Source of the DNA: Takakia lepidozioides
Lineage: Eukaryota; Streptophyta; Takakiopsida; Takakiales; Takakiaceae
Direction: 5' to 3'
DNA length: 64,000 bases
NCBI GenBank assembly: GCA_030704615.1
Contig: CM060731.1
Location: forward strand, 13,144,001 to 13,208,000
Shown in pieces: positions 47,269-60,269 of the stretch (positions are counted from its first letter, which is position 1; the number at the start of each line of letters is the position of its first letter). The position numbers were made by a program, and so were the translations under genes. A model generated the notes under the pieces. That model was not told where the DNA came from and searched no databases. It saw nothing but the letters and a program-made list of their open reading frames with translations.

Positions 47269-47746
47269 TCAGCAACAGTAGAAACTGATCAACCAGTTTC
47301 TCCTTGTTACTATGTGTGGTGGATTTATCGCTTAGAGAGAATTCGGATGGTTTGGTGGAAGTTCCTTGTTGTGTTTCAGCTCTTCTCTTTCCTAGGCCCT
47401 CGAGTATGTTTATTTCAGCTTCTGCACTCCGGTGCGACTATTGGCTTGAGCCTCAAGGCTTGATTTGGCTGTCCATGATTAGTAACAAATGAGGTGAAAG
47501 TATCCCTGGCTGGAGATCATAGGTGCAAGCACTCCAGACTACCTTCTCTAAAGCCCATTGTCTACCTCTTATGTGCAGTGCAGTCATAGATGATCAGCTA
47601 CATGCTGCGCTACTCCAATGATGTCAATCAGGGCGTTCGCCAGCTGGCCTTTCCGAGTCCTTGCATAAACAAATTCTCTATCATGTGTCTACTCACCGTT
47701 TCATGGGTGATAAGCTTTTCAAGGAGCTCACTAGAGGGGGAGTACC

Positions 47747-48781
47747 ATGCTTTTGGAGGTGCCACCACGGATCCAGCTGAATGCTTTATTGGAGAATTTC
47801 CATTGTTCCTTGTATGCAGGTCACCTTGGTATCAAGAAAACTGTGGCCCGCATCCAAGAGGTATACTATTGGCTGGGAATTCACCGAGACGTCACGAAGT
47901 TCATCTCTAAGTGTGAAGGTTATCGTGCTAACATTGCTCTTCCTAGGGCCTGGATCTTGTATGAGCTGCAGCCTTTGCCCGTCACCCATGCTTTTGCTCG
48001 TGTTGGCATTGACTTAGTAGGACCCCTCGCACTCACATCAATGGGTCGAAGCTACCTTTGTGTTGCTATCGACTACTTGACTAAGTGGGTAGAAGTCCGG
48101 CCTTTGCGTTCCAAGGCTAGTGATGCTGTAGCTCAGTTCTTCTTCAATGAGATCCTTATGCGACATGGGTGTCCTCGGGAGATACTAATGGATCAGGGCA
48201 AAGAGTTTTGTAACCAGCTCCTCACGGTGGTTTGCTTCAATTTCGGTGTTAAGCACTCCACCACAACCCCATACCATCCCCAGACCAATGGCCTTACGGA
48301 ACGCTTCAACCAAACTCTCTGCCGAATGTTGGAGAAGAATGGCTCAGTTACAAGGGAGTTGGATACCTTTCTTCCCCCTATTCTCTTTGCTTATCTCACC
48401 GCCGTGCATGCTAGCACCAAGAAGACTCCTTTTGAGTTGTTGTATGGTCGCAAGTGTGTTTCTCCTTTGCATTCTACCCCTCTTATCTCTACTGTTGCTG
48501 ATCCGGTTGATCTTGAGACCTTTGTTGAGGATCTTCATGCTCGGCATGCGGTGTCTATCCATGATGCCAAGACGAACATTGGTAAGGCTCAACTAACCCA
48601 GGCCCGTAATTTTAACAAGTGTGTTAAGTATTCTAACATGTTTCAGGTGGGACAAACCGTGTGCGTTCGATTACAGCACGGCAAGCATGCATGCAAATCT
48701 AAGCTCAAGATCGACGGTCCATACTTTGATCTATCAGATTTTACGTGGGCGACGTGCTCTCCTTCTTCCACAAGGCTCTAA
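47747..48781 (+). CDS. integrase of element C (open)
   Basis: A 344-aa open frame. Zinc domain with HLGIKKT and KCEGYRAN, where the second Cys of CxxC has become Tyr (element A keeps CEGC). Core: Asp in VGIDLVGPL, Asp in LMDQGKEF, Glu in NGLTERFNQ, the DD35E triad. The C-terminal domain reads GQTVCVRLQHGKHACKSKLK. The frame ends early within the region homologous to the tail of element A. It would insert cDNA if expressed, but the Cys loss suggests it is defective. Confidence 0.8.
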   Translation: MLLEVPPRIQLNALLENFHCSLYAGHLGIKKTVARIQEVYYWLGIHRDVTKFISKCEGYRANIALPRAWILYELQPLPVTHAFARVGIDLVGPLALTSMGRSYLCVAIDYLTKWVEVRPLRSKASDAVAQFFFNEILMRHGCPREILMDQGKEFCNQLLTVVCFNFGVKHSTTTPYHPQTNGLTERFNQTLCRMLEKNGSVTRELDTFLPPILFAYLTAVHASTKKTPFELLYGRKCVSPLHSTPLISTVADPVDLETFVEDLHARHAVSIHDAKTNIGKAQLTQARNFNKCVKYSNMFQVGQTVCVRLQHGKHACKSKLKIDGPYFDLSDFTWATCSPSSTRL

Positions 48782-49170
48782 TACTGAAGTGCGGGATGAA
48801 CCTGTTTCCTTGACGGACTTGGTGCATTCCGAGCTGGTCTTTGATCTTAGGGTGATGTCTTGATCTTCTTAGCCGATCTACTTCAGCTTGATCCTCTTCT
48901 CTTCAACGGCTTAGTTTTAGTTTGCGGATGCTGTCTCTTGGGGTCCTAGGACTTGACCTCTCTAGGACTTCGCAACATTTTTCATGATATATCACCATCT
49001 ATACTCCCTGCACGGTTTTCCTAGCCAAGGATTTTGTCCTTGGCCCAACTTGCAGGTGCTAGGTTTTCCCTTGGTAGGTTTTTTACCCAACAGTAGAGGG
49101 TGATATCTCCCTATTATTTGTTTTCCTTCGCGAAGCTCAGGGGCTTTTCGTGGGGGGTAGGCTTCAAAGA

Positions 49171-49630
49171 TGTAAAGCCCCATATTTGCTTAGCCTGAAA
49201 ATGGCCCCAAAACAGCAATACACAACCATAGTATATTTTTTTGGCGTGTAAAGCCGTTAAACCGTTACAATGATATCTAGGTTAGGGTTAGTTTTGGCTG
49301 GTGGCTCGATCCTGGCCCTTCATCAGATCTAGGGTAACAAAGCGGCGCCGTGGGTTTTGGCTTGTGACGCCTTGCCACGCGGCGGGCAACTAAAGCTAGG
49401 GCTTTTGTATAAAGACGGCGCCCTGACACAAGGTCAGGGCGGTGTATTCAGGTGTTAGTGTATATGTGATTTTGGTGTACAACTTTGGATGAGAGCTGCT
49501 TTGTGTCAGATCCGTGTGTTTGATCCTCCTCTCACGCGTTGCCTGCTCTTTCCGCTCGCCCCTTTGTTGTGAAACCCTGCTTCTTGAGAGGAAAGGAGTA
49601 TATGCTTCAAGCTTGTTTTAAGCCTTCACA
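49171..49630 (+). repeat. 3' LTR of element C
   Basis: It starts TGTAAAGCCCCATATTTGC after a purine-rich tract (GTGGGGGGTAGG) and ends TTTTAAGCCTTCACA. Its last ~75 bp match the 5' fragment at 42357-42433. TTTTGTATAAAGACGGCGCC near 49405 looks like a TATA region. Confidence 0.8.
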
Positions 49631-51089
49631 GGGCCCTGCCTCAATATGCCGGAAATCGCATTTTTACTAAGATCTGAATTCCTTGGATGAGTTCCTTGGA
49701 AGAAACATGCCCTTATCACAGTTTTGGTCATAATTTTTTCTTAGTTATTGGCAATTGATTGAGCAAATAGGTAGCAAAGTTTGGTTCAGTTTAAAAGAAA
49801 TACATGTAGGTCTTTGAAGTACATCTGAACTTACATTGTGTGAATCATAAATCCTGAAAAATGACTGGAATATCTCTTAGTTACGCGAGCTTTGGCTGGA
49901 GTCTTCTCTCTGGAGGTTGCAGCTATATGGTCCACAAGTTGCCAAGAAGTAGATCCTAGAATCTGCTCGGTTAGAACTAAGAAATAGGACATTTTTCTTG
50001 TGATGTGGGATCTTTGTAGGCTCCACATTTTCAGGCTTTGAGACCTATCGACGCCTCAGTAGTGATAAAAACAAATGAGATACCAAAAGTGAAAGCTGAA
50101 ACTTACACATGACAATCTTCAGTTTATTCATGACGAGAAATCCTCCTGCTCTTTCTGCGCAGACACATTTGTGAGTACAAGTGTGATATTTGAGATGCGC
50201 TTGCTCACGTACGTTTGAGTCATGTCACAATCTGCACCTTACATTACCTGACATTACCTGACTTCTATCAGCAGCCAAAGAATGCACTGTAATTGCAGGT
50301 GAAAGAGCTGTCGTGGAGTATGGAAACTCCTGCTTAGTGCCAATCGACGGGTTTCTTAACCGTTATGCTTACCAGTCCCTTGGCAATCAAGCAGTGCAGG
50401 GCAAAGAAGTGACTTGGCGGAACTCAAATTAGCATTTGAAGTGGTGCTCATCTTCTTGGATCTAGCTGCTGCTGTGGTTTTGACCTGGGTCTGGCCACTC
50501 CCTAATTTGCATCAGGATCTTTGGTGTCTCCGTCACACACAAGATTTCACACACATCTGATGACTTCTTCAATAACTTAGCCTGCCATCTCACAGCCGAC
50601 AGCTCGACAGGATTGCAAACAGTGTTCCAGCAGTGATGCTTTTCAGCACACACATTATGCAGTCCACTCCAAAATCAGGATGATCATGCCAGAAAGTTGC
50701 ACAGGTCAGGAAGGAACCTCCAACAATTGAGAACAACCTAAGACAGTTGTTTCCTCAGCATCTTCGAATCTGAGCTTCTGCCATTGCCACAGTTTCCGTA
50801 CTTCAAATTTCTCTTTGCCCTGGCAACTTTAGTCGGGTGTCAAGTGCGAACCACAATGTCGCCTCTGACACATTTAGGTGGTGCTCTTTGTGAGGAGCCG
50901 TCCATACAAAGCTGGCTTGTTTGGGGTTCCTAAATTTTTTTGAGGGTTAGGACCATATCTCCAACTAAACATGACATAGCACAGAATAAACAAGCAGGCA
51001 TAATGAGCACAAATTTGTCAACATGTGGTTCTGATCTCTGAAAGCACCAAAATGAACATTAATAAAGCACACAAAATACTGGTAGATTC
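49631..51089. other. no gene seen; 3' flank of the thioredoxin-AlgH gene
   Basis: No supported coding sequence on either strand. The right end must hold the 3' UTR and poly(A) site of the minus-strand gene ending at 51090. Confidence 0.4.
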
Positions 51090-54000
51090 TTACTCGGTAG
51101 TCCAATGTGAAGGCCATTGAATAAGCCCATCTCTAATATGCTGGAGGTCCCAGAACTTGTCTCCCAGCTCACTTTGCAACTGAGACCAAGTCCATGAGGC
51201 ATGCCCCAGAAATACCCACAAATCCTGACTGGTTAATTTACTAGACTCCATCAACTCAAAGAGACCCCTTGCAGATCTGGCTGCTCCGTAATAAATACCC
51301 GGTACAACCTCCTGGAAACCTTGTAAGCCTGAAACCCGGGATAACAAGAAGAAGGGCATCCCTTGCGCTACAACTGGGCCACCATAGCCAAGGGATACTG
51401 AGCTTAATAGCTCCTGGAGCCCAGCTTGAAGGTGTGGCACAGTATCCCAGGCCAGAGGCTTATTGACAATGAGTCCCTGGATGCCTGTCAATGTGTCCAC
51501 GGAAACTAACAAAATCAGTGTTTTTTTGAAGACAGGTGACATGTTATCCAGCAACATGGAGGCCACCAACAGTGAGCCAATTCCAGGGTGACTTGCATCT
51601 CCACCAGACACAATTTCACCAGATTCAGCAGTCTTCATAATACTCAGCTGTAGATCTGGCTCTTCCAGAACAATTGTAGTCAAGGAAGGATGCTCTTGTA
51701 TTGGACTAGAAAATTCATCCATTGAATGAGGTACAGGTATAGAAATTTGGCGAACAAGAGGGACTTCATGACTGGAAGCACCAGGTCCATTTGAATGCAC
51801 AGCGACTCTCTCCACATTGTAAGTGCCTGCATCAGCACAGAATATGATCACACTAACCATCACATTACATTCTGTATTAGCAAAAGCGATAGTCCCAGCA
51901 AGTGGCCAAGTTCAACTTACACAGAGAAGCTGCATTTCTTTTTTTGTCTGCTAGATGAAGGGACTGGAGACTTTACCTAAGAACAAGAGCATGATTTTGC
52001 CAGTTAACATACCCTGCTTCAGGCAAGGTTAAAAGGAGAACAAGGCCAGATCCTGCTGGTGAACCTACAATGCATCTTTAGCAGTGTGGCCACTATGCCC
52101 GAACCACTGGGCTATCTCTTGGAAGGTCAGCTAGAAAAAAGAGCACAGGAGCAAACAAATAGGCAGCGAAACACAGAAGAGGAGGAAGAGGACTGGCAAT
52201 AGAACGTAGAGAGAACCCACCCAAGTGGCCCTTGAATGTCTGAAACAGGTCAATGTCCAACAAATTGGAGAAGTCAGAGTGAAACAGTCAGTTGGGACAG
52301 TCGTGGAAGAGCCAACCTGGAAACGCACAAGGCAGCTTTGATGATGCAACCCCATGTGTGCGGAGGAAGTGAAAGAGGCCACGCACTTCCACTGCACCCT
52401 CATAAACTACTGGTTCATGTTTCTTTTGAGCTGGATATAATACAACAGCTGGGTACGTTCCATCCTGCTTAGGGGCACACAAGTTCATGTAGAATGTGAG
52501 TCGATGTATTAACTGACTGTTGGCATGTACTGTTGCTATGAAGTACCCTTGAGGGCACAGTCCTGGAGGATACTAAGAACGTGCTTTGATACGACTGCTC
52601 ATCCTGAATAGCCAGAAAATAAATGACCTTCACAACGGGTGGACAGTAATACACATGGCTGTGATTGAACTGCCAGTCACACTCTCATGAGACAAGTAGC
52701 CCATTGGCGTGGGGCTCTGATTGCGTGTCAGTGACATTCTCTACCAAAGAGAAAACGGACATTCATAACATCCAAGGGTTGATGGACGCAGAAACCCATA
52801 TCAAACTACACCAAATGTCCTCCATGACGTAGAGACGGGCAAGACAGAGAACCCAATACAAAGCTTCTGCTGCACACTGCAGTAAAAAGCTACCAAGCTG
52901 GGAAGAAGGGATGGTCTGAGGGACATACCCGAGGGACCAGATGTCTTAACAAGTGAGTACAGTCATTCAAGGTACAGTCAATTTGCAGCAAGTCGGGAAG
53001 CCCATGGTCACCATCATCATTAGTGTTGCTAGCTGCTCTTTTGACAAAATTTTCTACAACAAAAGCACAGCTGGACCCTTAATTTGGTGTTGTATCCCCC
53101 CTTCCATCCCTCCCAACTCCTCTCTAATACCCCGATTCCTTTTCTCTCCAGAATGAGAATCTGACCTGATGATCTACAACAAATTCAGGAAGGAACTAGC
53201 ATCATTGTGTGCAAGACATTTTGAATGTAACTGGGACGCAACAGTTTGTGCAAAACTATCCTAACCCGGCTAGGCTAAAGCGTACCTAAATGGATTCCTG
53301 GGCATTTCCTCTTACATTGTATGAGCAACTGAAGGCATTGTCTCTACCTTACACAAGTGTCTAGTAAGCATCCAACTGTGTACTGAACATTCAATTGCAT
53401 TGAGAAGAATTTAAGAACTTCCTTCCACTAAGACTTGGGCGAGAAGATGGCTTTGATAAATGCAGTTCGATAGTTTCCAGAGTCTAGCTCTTGGTCAGTG
53501 GTAGCCACAAACATTCTCTGTTTACAGCAACAATAGCTAGTAAATAACCTGGTATGCATTTCAGGCAATAGAACAGAATACCTGCATGCTCTATGAGGAT
53601 ATCCACAGGTGGTGTATTCCCAGAGTTTTGCTCCTCCTTTGATTGCCGAATATGGGGGGCCTGAAATGGCATGAATTTGTTAGCAATGTGGGTTGATTCG
53701 TGAATGCCTTGGGAAGAGCACTTTATCGATATGGTCAGAGAAGGGGGCTCCTATCCAGAAGATTACTAGAGAAGACATTTATTTCGTACCCAATAAAAAC
53801 AAGGCTATTAGAGACAATGTCACTCAGTGTGTGAGAACTTGAATCAACTCCCACCCGCAATTGAGAGCTAAGAATTGGGAAATGGCTGTTGATTTTCTTC
53901 ACAGCCCAAACGATGGGTGGATGGAACCTTGTAGATTAGCATGTGCACTGTGGTTGAACACATAGAATCTGCGCTCAATGAATGCACCTGTTCTTTATGG

Positions 54001-57000
54001 GATGCCAATTTGAGTTGAACTTCAACCCCTCCGAGCAGGTTGTCAAACAACTTCACGAGGATCTAGCATAGGTAGTTTTATTGTAAGCTCCCCCTTTGAG
54101 CAAAATGAGGGTGCACCACTTGGTCTTGAAGGGGTGTGGGAAGACCTTACTCTTCCTACATTCCAGGCCATAGGGTGACATACATATCTAAGCCTTTGTC
54201 CAAAACATTTCCAAATCATGTCCATCCCACCAAAAACTCTCAACTACAGCGGACAAGTCATACCTCGCTAGTGCCTTGACTAATGGAAGGGTCCCCGTAG
54301 TATTTCAAAGAGTGGTGGACTTCACGGAAGACAAGCTCCATCCGCTTACAAAATCCACACCATGATGTAGTAAAGAGCACCACCACATCCTTCTCCCAGG
54401 CAGGGCCCACCAACCTGCTCACATTTCCTTCCCCTACTCTCTCCTGGGATGACAGCTTTGCGCCTCCCTCAGTTCTTCCCCTGTCCATCCCAAGGACTAG
54501 ATGTGGAAAGGTATTGACTGTAACTTGTGGAACAGGAGCGACATCATGAAAATCTCGGTTCACAAAGGGGGGCCGGGGACCCTCCCTGTGTGGCCCAGGA
54601 GGAGGTTCTGAGTTCACAGCCTTTTCTAGCTGGCCCAGAAGGAAACGATCAACAAACTGTATGAGAGATGACTCAGTTATGGGTTTCTCGAGAGGAAACA
54701 GGTAGTGCGCCTCACTATCAGGGTGGAGTACCACCACTGCAGGAGTCGCTGAACTCATTGTCAGCTTTTCTTTCAATGGATCATAACCATCCCGAAACAG
54801 GAATTCAATGATGGGCCTAGGCCCCATTTGTAGTTCCTCTGTCTCCTCTTTTTCTTGTTTAAACCCTTCATGCAGGGAATCCTCCAAGTGTGCATCCCTT
54901 AACTCCAGGTCTCCGGATTTTGGTTCAATATGGTACTCCAATGGCACACTTTCCAAGGGTTTCTCTGTAGGCTGTGAATATTGAGATTGATGTATATCTG
55001 GTACCCGGTAGTCCAAATCAAGCAATAGGTTGTCGATATCTCCAAACGACAATTCATCAATTGACTGCCATTTTCTACTGCCAAGAGAGGCTTTTCCCTG
55101 GTCCTCGATACTCACATGGTCAGAAACTTCCAATTCATCCTCTGCACCTTGTCGTTTCGGTGTTTCTTCACAACTTTCCATATGTGAGTGTTGTGCAGGG
55201 CATTGATTTCCTGTGTCCTTTCTTCCACCTTGAATACTCATCACATGCTCCACACCTGAGTTACGAAGCTCCCGAGTGGCAGTAGCTCCAGCATCCTTAG
55301 CCAATTTTCGTGACAATCGATCATCAGCATCCAGCTGCTCGGACGTAATCGGAGTATGAGTCGGTCCCTTCAGCAAAGTTTTTAGGACATTAGCTAAACT
55401 TGGCATGGCCTTCCCTTTGTTGTTACCTGGCACCAGAAGCTCTTGAACCGTACGTACACGTTCTGCAAGCTTATTCATAGTCCCTGGAAGGGGAGGCTCC
55501 CCCTTGAGCTGGAGGACCAGGTCTCCATTCCCACTTTTCAAGTGCCCTCCTTCCGAACTGGAAACTCCGAGTAACTTCAACAGATCTCCAGCCTCGACCA
55601 ATTGAAATTGAACACCCTGCTTAACAGCTACGGAGATCGATGCCTTCAGAAGCTCATCAGTTGGTATCTTCTTCCTCATTACTGATTTGGTCCCCTGTGT
55701 AGAGCTTCCTTGTGCTTTACCTTTGATGTCAGTAGGCGTGGAAGCAAAATGGAAGGCCGCGCCTCGAGTGGCCTGGAGTGCGGCCTGACTGAGGGTCCGC
55801 ACTTGAGGTGAGGCTGATGCCCTATCAATAAAGAGAATCAGTGACGGCGTGTCATTCAAGAAAGCAGAAGAAGCAGACGCATGCTGGTGGTAACCCTCCC
55901 CTTCCAACTGCACCCGCAGTTCCGCATTGCGCACCAAATCATGGTGCGTCTATCATTTTGGAGGAAGGAGAGCAAGGTCAAGAAAGAAAGAGATGAGGGA
56001 AGAACCCATTGAGCAGAAACAGTGCGGATTCATACAATGGACTACCTCAACCCCATTTCTGGACTCCTGTCCCTGACAGTCCAGGGGTTACTGGTGGTGG
56101 TGCAGTTTACAACTATGGCAGGCCCATCAAGGAAGGCATATGGGTTTGCATTTCATGTAATGCATTGAGTATTAAATCCTGATCATACCCTTGACAAAGA
56201 CATGGAGAGTCTAGCCATGATGCATGATCCCAATAGAATCTTGTGAGAACTGAACTACCTCTGAATTCACCATATTCCACCCCATCGAAAGAAAGGGAAT
56301 GCATACCTCAATCACGAGAGAGGGAGAAGCACTGAGAATAAAGCCCTCGACATCTCCTTCCCCATTGAAGACATCAGGTGAGCGGTAGAGGTCTTGAACC
56401 TGTGCTAGCAGCAGCCATGGCTGACGAGCCTCTACCTGCACAAATCCTGCATCTACAGCGACACTCTTGTCTGTCACAATCCCAAACTTCTGCCGTAGAG
56501 GTGTCAATGCACGGCTCCTTGCAACAGCAGAAAAATTGTGGTATATAGCCTTAAAGTGTTCTCGCACTGCTGGTGTACAGAAATGATCACTCTTGCCGCT
56601 TACAGCCTCTTCTTTCTTTTCTCGCCCATCTTCCATCGGATAAATTTCTTCATCAGTAATATTGACATTACCATCCACATTTGAAAAGCCAAAATGCTCA
56701 TCCCACGAGTGATAGCTTTCACTATTGCTAACAGACTCCAGGGTCTCTTCCATGGTCTCTGGAGGGGCATCCAATCTATCGACCACCAACGCTTCAACAA
56801 GCTGCTCCAAACCTGCCATTGTAGGCTCCTGACCGACATTAGCTGTACTATCGAGCTTAAGGCCTTCTTGCCTACGACTGCTATTGCTGTCCTCCCAATC
56901 CAAAGAGGTTGACTCTTCAAATCCATGATTCCCTTCCAATTTATCAAAGGAATCAACTCTGTGATGCTGCAACAGCTTCTCCGTGCCCATATCTGACCGC

Positions 57001-58486
57001 TGATCTTCATGCTGCTTCTTGTCAAAGCTCTGTGCCCATCCACAGAAATCTAAAAGCAAAAAAGCCCTGTCTGTGGAGCCAACAAAGCTCTCCAAGTCCT
57101 CAGAGCTTTGTAAATGTTTAACTGGAAAGTCAACCATAGAAGTACACATCCCATACCGAAGGGCCTCTAGTATATGGGGACCTGTCAGCCGCCCTCCATA
57201 GAGATATGGGGTACCTTGTCGAAACAGTAATATACTTGGAGAACGGCCACCAGGTAGAAGCCTGGACAATATGTTGTCCTTGTTTATATGGACAAAACGC
57301 AGTTGCAGCACTGAGAATGTGTCAGGGTCCTCCTTCACTAGCTTCGACATTTCCCTCATCAGGCTTCTGCCTTCACCGCACCCTGTTAGGGGAGAAATTC
57401 ATGTGTCAGTACTTCTGTCTCTTTCGGTTATTGCAAGTTATTAGTAGATGGACACAGCATTCATCAGCCCAGAGATACCAGACGGACAAACAGAGATGCC
57501 CTCATGGCCTGTTCCCTGTGGAAGTGCTTCCTGGCCTGCCCATGAGTTCATAGTACAGCAGGAGACTAACTTTCTCAGGTTCGTCCAGGTTTTACCACAC
57601 AAAGATACAAACATCAGTCCAAAATTTCCAGAGCACTGGCACGCGCCAAGTGGACTCTAAGTACAGGACATTCACTGTCCCTGCACACAATCCCAGAACT
57701 CCAAATGGAATCCTAAGTACAGCACATTCACTGTCTAAGGGTTTCCCTGGACACAATACTAGAGAGGATGATCTGATATCAGCACCGCTACTACATCCTT
57801 CCACAAAAGGAGAGGGAGGCATACAACATATGGATGCAAAGTGTGTCCGTCCATAAAGATTCCTTGCTAGCTGACCTAACCTAGCACAATACATTGGCCT
57901 GACTCGAGACTGACATATTCGATCAACTCAGGGTAGACAACAACAAACTTTCAGAGAGAACTGTCCATTTGCGCATCACCTCTCTACCTTCATTCGTCTC
58001 GGCGAGGGATTTTCAACGTTTCCCTTCAGTAATTTCCAAGCTCCCATGGCATTACACTCATACTGGAAGTACCATATAATCGTCCCCGAAAAAGCTGACA
58101 CTTGGAAAGATGTCAGCTTTAACTAATACACTTCGACAAAGCTCCATGTTCATGAGAAACCAACCAAGAAGAAGGGATGCAGATTTAGATTGAAAGCAGT
58201 AAACAGAGAAAGATGATAAAATCCAGAAATAATGAATCACGGGGTGTAACCATCTGAGCAACAACTCACATGCCAGCATCGTGATACACAGGCAGAAATC
58301 GTGTCTGTAGACATCGTTGTAGTTCTCCACTGTCAGCTCCTTCCATTCCTGCTGCTGGTCGAGATCTAAGGCGAACGCTGGACGAAAGCATCGCTCACTC
58401 CCCCAGAAAAAAAAGGAAAACAACAGCGAGGTGAGGAAAAAGACTAAAGAGCATGATAGATGCCCTAGACCTGTCATTTGGCCCAA
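51090..58486 (-). CDS. signal-anchored thioredoxin-fold protein with C-terminal AlgH/UPF0301 (DUF179) domain
   Basis: Seven minus-strand exons join in frame to 1355 aa: 58486-58270, 57382-56307, 55949-54264, 53660-53582, 53053-52929, 52464-52317 and 51826-51090; all GT..AG. The N-terminus is a signal peptide or anchor (LVFFLTSLLFSFFFWGS). Thioredoxin-like region 1 has WCGEG where exons 1 and 2 join, then LQLRFVHINKDN and PSILLFRQGTPYLYGG; it lacks the second active Cys. A long acidic middle follows. Region 2 has a true redox motif, VVVLFTTSWCGFCKRME (CGFC), and continues across small exons with LLQIDCTLNDC and YPAVVLYPAQ..VVYEG. The last ~190 residues are an AlgH/UPF0301 domain (GSLLVASMLLDN, TLILLV, GLIVNKPL, LGYGGPV, VFLGHASWTWSQL). 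This architecture matches the plant family of Arabidopsis At3g19780, named from memory. Its function is not established. Confidence 0.88.
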
Positions 58487-58904
58487 TCCTTCTGCAGAAA
58501 TAATATGATCGGTGTCATAAAGAAGTCGCTAGAGATCCAGGAAAGATTCTCAATTCGTCCCTTCCGATCTTCCGGTTTTGAGTCATGATCTCGGACGGAG
58601 GCATCGTTTGAATCTCTCTACACCATCGTACACACATCCCCCTGCTCTCGTCTCTCTCCCAATTCGTCAATTGGATGAAGTAATGACAAAAAATCGGATG
58701 ATTCCGTTCAGAAATAAATGGTGAATTACTAAATATTTTGGCAAAAAAACTGAAATCTGCCAGCAACAGCCACACAAGTCAATCCTGCAAGGGCGGCACC
58801 TGGAACTTTCGCCATTTAATGGACCATTTATGTCGAAACCTAGTATATATATGTATAATCAGGTTAATCTATATAATATATATTGCCTCGTTGTCAACTT
58901 ATCG
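58487..58904. promoter_or_regulatory. upstream region of the thioredoxin-AlgH gene
   Basis: Only 418 bp separate this gene start from LINE-derived sequence, so its promoter is probably here. No clear TATA box on the minus strand; AT-rich patches lie near 58720-58740 and 58845-58885. Confidence 0.35.
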
Positions 58905-60060
58905 AAGGATTTTTCTTTTTCTTTTTCTTTTTTTAATTTGGTGAAAGGGGAGGAAGCCCATCAAATCTTTATTCGAAAGATTTACAAAGAGAGAAGATAC
59001 AAGATCAGTGCTGCTTCCGTTGGGAAGACGAATACTTCAATACTAAACGGGGGTTGGTACGGAGTGAGCAGAGTTGTGAGCAGTGGTGAGGACTAATCCG
59101 TGGTAGGTAAATAAGAAGCCAGGCTACACAGGCAAATTCGCCCACTGTTTGCACGTCTATGGGGCGATACCGGGAAAGCAAACCCCAAGATCGCTGTGCC
59201 CCGCAAGTTTGCTTCGCCTCCAACAAATTGAGAAAATATGCTCATGCGACAGAATTGCATGATGGTGTGATCGTGGAGTAGTAGAATGCAGCTAGCTGAG
59301 GGATCTCGCCGAATCTGCTTCCTACAGCATGCAAGTTCAGCGAAACTGAAGACTTCTAGCAGCCGATTTTACATGTCGCCAATTGATATCTCTGTCAAAT
59401 TCTGGAGACACCATGGAGGGCCGTGTTGAGATTTCTCAAGCCGACTGGTGGGAGGGCTGCCCAAGTGCAAACTGATGGTGCAGAGCAGAAGTGGTCATTC
59501 CTTTGCCGAAGTGGTGGTGAAGGCTGCATGGATGGTTGCAGCATGTTGGGGGGTCCGTTCAATATCTGTACATATACATAGTTTCGACCACGCTTTCCTC
59601 ACCTCAATCTGCAAGTCCCAGATTACACGAGACAACAAGGTAGACAGGGAGCAGGTGGTACCTGAGAGGGTCTAGGCGCATCGAGCCTTCCAAATGTGCC
59701 ACAACGTAGAGCTTATAAGACACTCAAAGATCAGGCAGTTAAAAGCTCGGTAAAGCTAATGTTTCCATTAAGCCAGACGAGCAGCAAGAGCACATGACAG
59801 CATCCTGGAACTGAAGCCACTCCCCTACCTTGAGAGCTCTGGTGGCAATCTGCCAAAGGAAGGCAGATACTTTTGCAGGTCTAGTTTTACTCCAGATGGA
59901 GCTCCATGTAGTTTCCAGTTTTCATCTGCAAATCCATAAGATTGTCATTTGTCATTCCATTTAGCAAAGAGGGGTAGGGGAGAGGTCAGGGTCTTATAAG
60001 CCTGTTTGGTATTGTAGAGGAAGAAAGGAACAGGAGCCCTGGAGAAAGACCAAGTTCACT
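58905..60060 (-). mobile_element. LINE 3' fragment with zf-RVT-like domain and A-rich tail
   Basis: On the minus strand 59885-59812 reads AKVSAFLWQIATRALKVGEW, followed by CSCC, the zinc-binding region found after the reverse transcriptase of plant L1-type elements. Stops follow. The minus strand ends in an A-rich tail, the complement of repeated CTTTTT at 58908-58936, as expected for LINE 3' ends. Boundaries on the high-coordinate side are uncertain. Confidence 0.55.
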
Positions 60061-60223
60061 CCGAGAAGGTCCACTATGCAGAGTCCGCTTGTCAAGTTAT
60101 TTCACCACTAGTGTTAAACTAGCTAGGAAATGGCTAGCTTTTACATATTGACATTTGGGATTGGCCCAAGTGTCAATCCAGGGGTCAAGGCAGATTTAGG
60201 CCCTGGAGTGGTTATCTTCACGG

Positions 60224-60267
60224 CAAGCGTGGGGAGGCTCATATTTCTCGAGTTGAGCCTCACCACG
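60224..60267. repeat. stem-loop GCGTGG..CCACGC
   Basis: GCGTGGGGAGGCTCA and TGAGCCTCACCACGC can pair around a 12-base loop, with one unpaired or mismatched position. It lies near the presumed far end of the element D LTR. Confidence 0.5.
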
Positions 60268-60269
60268 CC

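Larger units (their letters stand above)
42357..49630 (+). mobile_element. Ty3/gypsy element C (same family as A), defective
   Basis: Plus-strand retrotransposon in the order LTR fragment (42357-42433), gag, protease, reverse transcriptase, RNase H, integrase, 3' LTR (49171-49630). Only the last 77 bp of the 5' LTR remain, and I see no target duplication. Pol is interrupted by rearranged LTR sequence (45170-45650), the protease active site carries a stop, and RNase H is broken. Integrase is open. It cannot move on its own but records a longer version of truncated element A. Confidence 0.85.

Noticed and set aside
51085-51095. Splice donor GA-GTAAG at the end of the AlgH exon
   Set aside because: The TAA stop in the same place closes a complete AlgH-like domain, and no further coding exon was seen downstream.
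53582-53660. Alternative frame of the small exon reading PPYSAIKGGAK
   Set aside because: It fails phase with exon 3; the frame starting APHIRQ joins both neighbours without a stop when the next exon begins at 53053.
54974-55285. Plus-strand open frame of 103 codons
   Set aside because: Antisense shadow of exon 3 of the thioredoxin-AlgH gene.
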